Shown one piece after another: positions 52,361 through 60,942 of a DNA stretch of 64,000 bases. Location of the stretch: positions 72,241,087 through 72,305,086 of the forward strand of contig OX326956.1 of NCBI GenBank assembly GCA_946800325.1, read 5' to 3'. The stretch is from Luzula sylvatica. Taxonomy: Eukaryota; Streptophyta; Magnoliopsida; Poales; Juncaceae. Under the pieces are notes generated by a model, which worked only from the letters and a program-made list of their open reading frames with translations, was not told the origin of the DNA and did not search any database. Position 1 is the first letter of the stretch. Each line of letters begins with the position of its first letter. A program made the translations under genes and the position numbers.

Positions 52361-54482
52361 TATTACGAGATTCTTCCAAGCGATCTTAATATGACAAGAT
52401 AATAAATTATATGTGACATGATTAGCATACTTTTTCAGGGTTATTTTTCTAAATGTGTACTTTATTTTACAGTGATTTTTTGAAGAGGAAGTGAGATATA
52501 ATGCTGATATTACGAGCAAATTTAATAATAGAAGAACTTATCAAGACCCATTTTCAGGGTTTCATAGAAATAATCGCCACCCTTTTTCTGATAATTTCTA
52601 CAAAATATTCTCAAGAGGTTAAAATTTTAAATTATTTTTTGATTTCTTTCAATTTTGTATATATTTTATGTTTTTTTGTAATTTTTCTATTATAGGTATT
52701 CAAAAATGAAGGAGATATTTACGCGGATGATATGATATAGAGGTTTTTTTTCAAATTTCAAATTTATGATAATAAATAAAAAAAATTGAATTATTAAAAG
52801 GGTGATTATTGAATAGGTGGTTTTGAAGCTTCCTTCTCCGAAGCAGCAAAAGGTGCAATGAAAGAGATGTCTAGAGCCGAGATTGTTTGCGATTCATGCG
52901 GTGAGTAATTATTTTTCTTAATTAATGCCTAATTTAATTAATACTGATTTAATTTATTAGATGGGAGAGGATATTCTGTGAATGCAAAACGGCATATTTG
53001 TCCCAAATCTAATGGTGTAGGAAGGGTAATTAATATATTTTATTTTTTACTGGTTTCATTTTATACTGGTTTTTCCATTCACAATGGTTTGTGGTTATTG
53101 CAAATGATGCGGCAAAATAATCAAGGTTCATTTCATTTCTTCAAATAATCAAATTTGATATTTTATGGTTTAGGGTTTTGTGAATTCTTGCAATAAATTT
53201 GCAGGATTATTGTGTAATTTGCAAAGGTGAAGGAGTGGTTGACGGTACAAGGAGTGTAAATGTAGAAATTCCACCTGGTAAATTAATATTACGAAATATT
53301 ATTATTATAATTAATTCACAAATAAAATATTTTACAATTTTGTGGAATTTTGATGGAATAAGGAATCGATTTAGAAGATATAATCAAAGTAAATGAAGCG
53401 GGAAATAGTGGGCGAAAAGGAAGTAATCCTGGAAAATTATTCATCAACTTAGATGTCTAAATCCAAATTCAAATAACCAATTTGAGTTCTTTCTTCTAAT
53501 TATTGCAGGTTGCGACGGACCCTGTCTTTCAAAGAGACGGTTCTGATATTTACGTTGACACCCTTATAAGTTCCACTCAGGCATTATTTAATTTCTTTTC
53601 CATTATTTCTAATTTCTTTACGGATCTTTTTAATCTTTTTTTTAAATGATTTTATTTTTAATTTTATTTGTATTTTCAGGCTATTCTTGGGGGTAAAATT
53701 GAAGTACCATCCTTAGACACAAATGGCAGTAAGTTATTATTTTTAATTAATATATAGTTATCATTGTATTTTTTATATGCAAAGTATTATAAAAATTAAA
53801 CAAAATGTAATTAATTATATATAAAATTCAGATACCTAAAGGGGTTCAACCAGGGGCAGCTTTTAGTATTAAGGGGTAAAGCTAAGAAAAAACTTCATAT
53901 AATAAATTTGTATTATTTTATTCCATTTTTTCTAATATATAATTTATAAGATATAATGTTAAATAGGGTTTTACCAAGACAATCAAGATACATAAATTGT
54001 GAAGATCAATTTATTCAACTTCGAGTACATTTCCCTTCTTAAGCGTTTTATTATAATTATAATTTGTAACCCGGATTATCTTATATAATATATACACTTC
54101 TGAAAATGAAAAATATCATATTTATCCTTTCAAAAAAAATCTAAATTATCATATTTACTCTTATAAAACTAATAATATCAGAAAAAAATCAAAATTGGTA
54201 ACTTTCGGTTAAAGAATGGATGACTGGCATCTTTGTATAAATATGATATGTTAGATTTTTGGAAGGGTACATATGATATTTTAGTTTTATAGAAGGGTAA
54301 ATATGGAAGTTCTTCTATTGAACTATGAGTTTAAGGGTTTTATAAGAAATAATCTTGATTAATTTAGGGTATACATGTAATTTTGCAGTGGAAATGAGAA
54401 GCAAAAGGCAATATTGGAAAATTTTGCAATCGAGGAAGCAAATAAAGAAAACAGTGATTATTCGAAAGAAATCGTTCAATAA
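52361..54482 (+). pseudogene. Organellar-type DnaJ (Hsp40) pseudogene with introns retained
   Basis: Exon-like pieces, in order: YYEIL (52,361; possible J-domain start), YQDPFSGFHRNNRHPFSDNF (in exon 52,473-52,617), VFKNEGDIYADD (52,696), GFEASFSEAAKGAMKEMSRA with IVCDSCG (52,817-52,900), DGRGYSVNAKRHICPKSNGV (52,961-53,025), CGYCK...CGKIIK (about 53,069-53,125), DYCVICKGEGVVDG with VNVEIPPG (53,205-53,277), IDLEDIIKVNEAGNSGRKGS (53,363-53,454), VATDPVFQRDGSDIYVDT (53,509-53,580), AILGGKIEVPSL (53,680-53,728), IPKGVQPGAAF (53,832) and NEKQKAILENFAIEEANKEN (54,389-54,482, with stop). Together they follow a plant mitochondrial-type DnaJ zinc-finger and substrate-binding region. Most of the J domain and its HPD motif are absent. 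Damage: zinc repeat 2 has lost a cysteine (CPKS), repeat 3 has TGA at 53,105, its acceptor appears as CTG, one donor is GC (53,581), several exon joins are out of phase, and TAA lies at 53,877. Retained introns rule out a processed copy. Confidence 0.87.
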
Positions 54483-55160
54483 CCGTTTTCTGAAATGTTT
54501 TTAGTCGAGATATGATGTTCAATTTGTATATTTACATTTTATTCAAATGAATCTGTACACGGTATGTTTTTTATTTTTTCCTTAATTGTAAGTTGTTTAT
54601 TTATGTTTTCAATTTGATTAAAATACATGGGTGTTTGGATCAAACCTCTCTGCTTCAAATCTAACGAGTGCACACAAATATTGATTATTAGGTGAGTAAG
54701 TAATGCTCCGTATTAATAACATGGCTCAACTAATGTTAACTCGATGAGGATGTCTTATGTTTTGTAATTATTTATTTATATCAAGTAAACCAACTATTTA
54801 TTGTATTGCATTTTGATGAATCATAGGAATAGAATGAATACCTCTCTATTCTCTATTACATTATTTATCATAATACTCCAATACGTATGTACCCATAATT
54901 TTTTTTTTGTGTAAATATGCATTTTATTAATATTACCCCTGTTTGGCAAGGAATGGAGCGGAATATATGATTTTAATGCTTTGATATGTAGTCATTTCTA
55001 TTTATGCATTTATTTTGTTTTTTTAAATTCATATTTTGACAAGAGGAACAAAGTGCATTTGTATTGTATTGTAGTGTGAGATTTTATTTATTGAAATTAT
55101 TAATGTTAAGAGATATGTTGTTCATGTTTTAATTTGTTTTTCAAGATAACTAATATTTTA
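54483..55160. other. AT-rich noncoding stretch, no gene seen
   Basis: No coding frame or repeat recognised. It lies between the DnaJ fragment and the Helitron-like end at 55,204 and could be the 3' body of that element. Confidence 0.45.
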
Positions 55161-55164
55161 ATTT

Positions 55165-55204
55165 AATAGCTCGCAGCGAAGCGAAGGGCGGGGATTTTTA
55201 CTAG
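55165..55204 (+). mobile_element. Helitron-like 3' terminus
   Basis: CTAG at 55,201-55,204 is followed by T. A GC-rich hairpin lies upstream in AT-rich DNA: TCGC (55,171-55,174) pairs with GCGA (55,181-55,184) around a 6-base loop, 16 bases before CTAG. The AGCGAAGCG-like phrase is typical of plant Helitron 3' hairpins. A 5' TC end was not found. If real, the element may extend left over the DnaJ and PPR fragments. Confidence 0.6.
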
Positions 55205-56421
55205 TATATATGAGAGAGTGACTATTTTACTCGTACAAGTAATGGTCCATTTCGACTTGTGATCTCTCTACCGCTAGATATGCCGTGCAGTGTTTTAGAC
55301 ACAAACGGCGACGTTAACGGATATAAATGACCATCCCTCCCACTCGTCTCTTCCCTTTTAGCAAGCCAATATTGTTCCTCTCTTCTTCCAGTCTTGTCTC
55401 CATGCAAATGGTTTTATTGGCTCTGGATACCCTCTCTCTACTTCGCTGGCTCGCAATGGGTCTTGGTTTTTCCCATTCCCCTCTCTCTGGCTATTACCCT
55501 CTCCCTTGCTTGCTCTATTCTCCTCGCACGGTAATCTTTTTTTTTTCATTGGTAGAAGATTCTTGTTTTGATCTCCGATTTGAAAAGGATTGTTGTATGG
55601 TGTTATTGACTTTTTCAAATTTCATCTGTACCCTTCCAATCCAACAACTCAAAATATCATATTCCCCATCGAAATTTGCTAATCTCAAGAGTGAAAATTA
55701 TGCATTTGCAAAATTCTTGTACAATTGTTACTTATGGAGGATCTAATCTCAAGATTCACGAACACCGTTCAGCAACGATAGATAGATTAATAGAAATTTG
55801 ACTTTAGAAATTCAAACTGAAATTACAATATTGTTGCAATTATCAGGGAATTGTATGACATATCGTTGCATGGTTTATTTCGTAGTATGGAGTATGGATT
55901 AGTATATGTTATGATTTTCTTTTGAATTTATTTTCTAATGGAAAACACCAGTATTATGCTTGTGTTATTTATTTGGTATATATGTGCAGATAGCATGTGG
56001 TCAGGGCCGGCCTGTTCAATTTCGGTTGCTTATTATTATTTGATGGAATTGGTGCGATACAATTCATCATAATTGTTGCTTAGTAGAACATCACGAGTCA
56101 TGTAGTTTTGATATTCCGGTGATAACATTATATGAATGATTGAAATTCTATTGAACTTTTGAATGACCGTGAAACAACCAATATTTGTTTTCTCGGGTTT
56201 CTATCAACAAATATTTTTCGTTTCAGATGAATCGACCAATACTTTTCATTTTTAGATTGATTGACCAATTTTCATTCAGGTGCGTTCATGAATCAACGCA
56301 TCCATTTCAATTTCAATGCCTTCACTTCATTTTCAATACATATTATTTAAATTGAATTTTAGAAAATATCCAATGCGCATTCGATACCAATATACATTTC
56401 GTACGAATTCATGTTCAATGC
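55205..56421. other. Leader-like block followed by noncoding DNA
   Basis: From 55,290 to 55,540 the plus strand is C/T-rich with CTCTCT phrases, like a plant 5' leader. A frame from ATG at 55,327 stays open for 139 codons (leucine, serine and phenylalanine rich). It has no recognised domain, and its composition follows the underlying pyrimidine bias, so I do not call it a gene. From 55,750 to 56,421 nothing recognisable was seen. Confidence 0.35.
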
Positions 56422-56957
56422 ATTATGATCTATGTTGTACGGATACGGATACGGATACGGATATAATATCCGATACGATACGAATACGGGAATATGACAA
56501 TTTTCAAAAAATCACGGATACGGATACGTCTATATAGTTATTATTTTAATATATTTATATTGTATATAATAAATAAATAAATAATAATTTAAATAATATA
56601 TTAATAATATTTTTGAATTAAATATCATGATAATAAATAAAATAAATCTAATAATACAAGTATCATAAAAGTATCCTAAATTTATTTTAAAAGTATCCTA
56701 GAACTAATTTAGAAGTATCATATATTTACAAATATTATGGGCCAAAATATCTAATGGACCGAAATATCTTAAATGAAGTATCCCAGCCGTATCCCAGTCG
56801 TATCCTGCCGTATCCCCGTCGTATCCGAAAAAAAATAAATATTAAAATAATCGGATACGTCACGTGGCGTATCCGAGACGTATCCGAGCCGTATCGTACC
56901 CGTATCCTCAGGATACTTCTGCATTTTTGAAGTATCTGCGTAACATAGATTATGATT
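56422..56957. mobile_element. MITE-like element with GGATACG-rich terminal inverted repeats
   Basis: The left end (ATTATGATCTATGTTGTACG, then GGATACGGATACGGATACGG) is mirrored in reverse complement at the right end (CGTAACATAGATTATGAT). Between them, both ends are rich in the same motif in opposite orientation: GGATACG units at 56,440-56,530 and CGTATCC units at 56,780-56,910. The centre (56,533-56,740) is AT-rich with AAGTATCCTA phrases. There is no transposase. The ends contain internal tandem motif copies, so exact borders and any target duplication are uncertain. Confidence 0.65.
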
Positions 56958-57305
56958 GTAATCCTAACCTTACAAATCCGAGACATACAAATTCAATTTC
57001 TAACCGTAAACTATCCACATGTCGAGGCTTTGTATGAAGGGGAGGCAGCAAAAATGAAAAAAACAGGTAGGGTGCTTGCCAGAATGAGAGAGTAGCCTAT
57101 CATTATCAAGGCTTAATGGTTTCCATTGATTCGGTTGAGATACCAATCCATGTACAGCGCTTCTTATCTTGCACTGATGTTGTAAAATTGCAGTTGGCTT
57201 CGATATGATATATGCGCCAAAACTATCTCGAGAGAGCTCCCCAATTACGTGGAAATTGCCTAAAAGACATTTGATGATAGAATTCTCATTTTCATTTGTT
57301 TTATG
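56958..57305. other. Unrecognised stretch left of the LTR element
   Basis: A short plus-strand frame (GEAAKMKKTGRVLARMRE, ending near 57,095) looks mildly protein-like but is not recognised. The minus strand has a similar short piece (DKKRCTWIGISTESMETIKP). Neither can be called a gene. Confidence 0.3.
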
Positions 57306-57906
57306 TGTTAGGGCGGCGACGATCCGGCACCGCCCGTGAATAAATTATAAATTAATTTTGCCCGTACAAACGGACCGTACTAACTATGTGAATTCAACCG
57401 AATTATCTCAAAATAAAACCGTACCTTAACCGTATGCGGAAGCGTATGGAATCCGTCCGAATTGATGTCGCGCCATCATCGTCGTTGCGTCCACGAAGCC
57501 TTAGTCGCAAAGATTTGGAATTCCAAGTACTTTATGATGTCCAATTTAGAGTCCTTTTGTTTTTCTCTAATGGATCTCTCTCTCTAATCTTAATGGGGCA
57601 GATTTAAGAATGGATTTTCATCATCATATGTACTTGGGACCAATTTGCTTTTATAGCCAAAAGACATCATTTCACAAAGACGTACCTTTTGGGCTCCCTA
57701 ATGTGGATTTTCTAATTCAGCCCATCATAGAAAATAAAAGCACCACCCACAATATTCTACACATCAAAAGCCCACAACATAATTGACACATATAATGCTT
57801 AATTTTATAACTAAAATTGATCACTATATTAATAAACATTTAAATGACAATATTACAACACATAATATTTTACATATAAGTCCAATGTTGGAATAATGTT
57901 CCAACA
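57306..57906 (-). repeat. LTR (3' LTR of the minus-strand element)
   Basis: 601 bp. It is identical to the other LTR except for A against G in the GAAAATA(A/G)AAGC context (near 57,748 here, near 60,778 in the other). It ends in the inverted repeat TGTTGGAA/TTCCAACA around TAATG (57,886-57,906). Confidence 0.96.
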
Positions 57907-57919
57907 ATCTCCCACTTGG
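57907..57919 (-). other. Polypurine tract of the LTR element
   Basis: Plus ATCTCCCACTTGG; on the minus strand this is AAGTGGGAGAT directly before the LTR start, a common plant copia-type arrangement. Confidence 0.85.
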
Positions 57920-58220
57920 ACTATATGTAATTCCTTATAATTACGTATTGAACATAAACCGAAATACGCGTACTTGTTTGTCATGAAACTTTATGTGTCC
58001 CTAACCAATTCCGTCCATCAATAATATCAACGTAGGATCAAAGCGGCTTTCGTCACATTTAACGCAACTAAACCTTCAATGGTCACGTATACTAATATAA
58101 TTGAATGACATGAATCATGATGTGGATGTGTAGCATGGAAATTTCATGTAATGTGATCTTAACATGCCTATTTCCAAACTTGGTCCTCCTAAAAAATAAA
58201 TTTAGTGAGATCCTTAAAAT

Positions 58221-58370
58221 CGTCTCCTTTAATAACTTAATGAGACAAACCGTCTCCTTTAATAACCTAATGAGACAAACCGTCTCCTTCAAAATTGCAT
58301 TGAGACAACCCGTCTCCTTTAATACCTTATGAGACAAAACCGTCTCCTTTAAACTATATTGAGACGAACC
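58221..58370 (+). repeat. Five tandem 30-bp units inside the LTR element
   Basis: CGTCTCC starts at 58,221, 58,251, 58,281, 58,311 and 58,341, each followed by TTTAATA-like sequence and TGAGACAAAC. CGTCTC and GAGAC make each unit a weak inverted repeat. Because 30 is divisible by three, frames on both strands stay open through it (10-residue repeats such as LLKETVCLIK), but nothing suggests that these are translated. Confidence 0.93.
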
Positions 58371-59329
58371 TTATCTAAATCAGAGTAAAGTGATAAATGT
58401 AACTTTAATTCTGCAGAATAACCATAATACTGTATCATATGTCTATGACATACGTTTATATCACATGTCTATATCATAATAATTGTACAAATATTTACTC
58501 CCACTATAACCGAATATCCTTAACCGAAATTACACCCATATAAGCAACGTCTTGCTTATATAACCTATTGGGTAATTATACCTTATTGGAGTTTGTACTA
58601 AAATATATGATAGACAAATATTACTCTGAATTTCTTTACTTTCTCTCACGTAAGTAATGGTATATTTAATAATTAACAAAATTCATCTCAAAACCAAATA
58701 AGATAATTTTGTTATAAAACCAAAAATATATATATATCAATATCAATATTCTTGAGATGTCTAAGTTTGTCTTTACGGCTAAACAAAAAAAATTGTAGCC
58801 GTATTTCCTCCCGCAAACAAGACATCATTAAAGAACCATATTTCCAATAAATGTGAGTACCGAATTAATGTTAAAAAAATAACTATAATCAAGCATTGTA
58901 TTGCTCACCAAAATAACCGAATAATAATAATAAATTTAATTAAAGGTTATCCCCATCATCAAGATATCTCTTTTCCGTTAATATTTTGACTTTGGCCAAT
59001 CATATTAACTTCTTATTAATATCTTGGTGTAGTAATCAAGAATAGATAATAAATTAATGTGTCAATAAATTAACCTTCCTTTGGGCCGATTAAATAAATC
59101 ACATGTAAAACCGAATAATTATCACACACTTTTTACCACAGATGCATATGAAATTATATTAAATATTGCCTTCCTTTGGGCCGGTCAATATTTAAATAAT
59201 ATCATACACATATCCTTTTATATTTTAAAATATAATTAATTTCAACAAGAGAGGTCACTTTGGCGACATGTTGCTGACCTTAATTAATTTTAAAACACAT
59301 ACCTTAAACCTTAAATTTAAACTTAAAAT

Positions 59330-59810
59330 TATACCGTAATATGGATAATTCCTTAATTTTAATATTCAAAATTTGAATATTCTGAATTTTAATATCCATA
59401 ATTTCCATATTCCAAATTCTAATATTTAGAATTTTCAAATTCAGAATTTTTATTTCTGGAATTTTAAAATTCGGAATTTTCATGTTCCATATTTCAATAT
59501 TCAGAATTTCCAGATTCAGAATTTCGGATTCCAGAATCTAATTGTCCAGATTTTCCAATTCCAGGTTTTATATATCCTTACAAAACCAGAATATGGAATC
59601 CTAAATTAAAATCCCAGTTTTTATTTCCCAGATTTTGAAATTCGGGATTTGAAATACCTTGAAAAACCTGAATATCAAATCCAGACTTTAAAATCCAGAA
59701 TTTTTATATCCTGATTTTATATTTAGAATTTGTAATTCCGGATTTTTATAAACTTAAATAACCTGAATTTCAAATCCTAATTGTCATTATCATAAAAAAC
59801 CGGAATTTCA
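59330..59810. repeat. Degenerate AATTC/GAATTT-rich repeat inside the LTR element
   Basis: Dozens of short phrases such as ATTCAGAATTT, CCAGAATT and ATATTCAAAATTTGAATATTC recur every 10-20 bases, many of them self-complementary. It reads as a decayed short tandem repeat and forms most of the 480 bp between the spacer DNA and the GC-richer segment near 59,830. Confidence 0.75.
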
Positions 59811-60322
59811 AATCCCGTCTCTTCCAAACATCATGTCAGCCCTTCGCCTCTGTTCACGCACGAGGCGCGTCTGAACGGCCCCTGCACCGCCATCCGACCC
59901 ACTGGCATCCCTTGGACCACGCCATTGTCTGATCTCACAACGTCAGTGATTCAAGATGACCTGAACGAGGAGGCGACCAAACCGTAAACTTTAATCTCAC
60001 GCAAAAAAATCTGGGAAGAAAATATGCACGAAGGCCCTTGATTTTCATCAAAATTCTTTTCTTCTTCTCTGAATTTTGCCGTGCGGCTTGAAACAGGTAC
60101 TTCTCTGGTGATTGCATCAGTGAGGTCGATATCGTTCAGGAGAGAAAGTACAAAATTCCGAACATACCGTTCTTTCTCTCGTTTCAAGCGACCCAAATGC
60201 AATCCGTTTCACTTAACCGTTGAAATTATCCGAAATTAATCAAAAAATTGGACGAGAGAAATCGTGCTAAACACTATATACTTCGTTTCTCTTCCATTTA
60301 AACTGTGATTCGACATAGTTTC

Positions 60323-60334
60323 GCTCTGATACCA
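60323..60334 (-). other. Primer-binding site (initiator Met tRNA)
   Basis: The plus strand GCTCTGATACCA is the complement of TGGTATCAGAGC, the 12-base site used by many plant LTR elements. It sits 2 bases inside the LTR and fixes the element's orientation as minus. Confidence 0.92.
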
Positions 60335-60336
60335 AT

Positions 60337-60937
60337 TGTTAGGGCGGCGACGATCCGGCACCGCCCGTGAATAAATTATAAATTAATTTTGCCCGTACAA
60401 ACGGACCGTACTAACTATGTGAATTCAACCGAATTATCTCAAAATAAAACCGTACCTTAACCGTATGCGGAAGCGTATGGAATCCGTCCGAATTGATGTC
60501 GCGCCATCATCGTCGTTGCGTCCACGAAGCCTTAGTCGCAAAGATTTGGAATTCCAAGTACTTTATGATGTCCAATTTAGAGTCCTTTTGTTTTTCTCTA
60601 ATGGATCTCTCTCTCTAATCTTAATGGGGCAGATTTAAGAATGGATTTTCATCATCATATGTACTTGGGACCAATTTGCTTTTATAGCCAAAAGACATCA
60701 TTTCACAAAGACGTACCTTTTGGGCTCCCTAATGTGGATTTTCTAATTCAGCCCATCATAGAAAATAGAAGCACCACCCACAATATTCTACACATCAAAA
60801 GCCCACAACATAATTGACACATATAATGCTTAATTTTATAACTAAAATTGATCACTATATTAATAAACATTTAAATGACAATATTACAACACATAATATT
60901 TTACATATAAGTCCAATGTTGGAATAATGTTCCAACA
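60337..60937 (-). repeat. LTR (5' LTR of the minus-strand element)
   Basis: 601 bp; one mismatch with its partner. On the minus strand it starts TGTTGGAACATTATTCCAAC and ends in CCCTAACA. Promoter and polyadenylation signals were not resolved. Confidence 0.96.
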
Positions 60938-60942
60938 TTATG

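Larger units (their letters stand above)
57306..60937 (-). mobile_element. Complete non-autonomous LTR retrotransposon, 3,632 bp, minus strand
   Basis: Two 601-bp direct repeats (57,306-57,906 and 60,337-60,937) begin TG and end CA and are flanked by the same 5 bases, TTATG (57,301-57,305 and 60,938-60,942). Reading the minus strand, the left LTR is followed after 2 bases by TGGTATCAGAGC (plus-strand 60,323-60,334), the primer-binding site for initiator Met tRNA. A purine tract, AAGTGGGAG, lies just before the other LTR. These features fit the plant copia-type layout. The 2,430-bp interior has no gag, protease, integrase or reverse transcriptase; its open frames are short and without motifs. 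It must have been mobilised by another element's proteins. It is an old-style deletion derivative or a non-coding LTR family, but a recent insertion. Confidence 0.96.

Noticed and set aside
53199..53396. 65-codon frame taken as a stand-alone small protein
   Set aside because: Its start is a DnaJ exon (DYCVICKGEG) reading through an intron; the remainder is intron translation.
55327..55746. 139-codon plus-strand frame
   Set aside because: It has an ATG, but the composition mirrors C/T-rich DNA, no family is recognised, and another frame is open on the opposite strand.
56440..56465. GGATAC repeats as telomere-like sequence
   Set aside because: The motif is not the plant telomere repeat TTTAGGG, and it is explained by the ends of the MITE-like element.
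58092..58337. 10-residue repeat proteins on both strands
   Set aside because: They arise from the 30-bp tandem repeat, whose period is a multiple of three, so frames stay open by default.
59951..60202. 83-codon minus-strand frame just after the primer-binding site, as a possible gag
   Set aside because: It starts only at TTG, has no gag or zinc-knuckle motif, and is far too short for a capsid protein.
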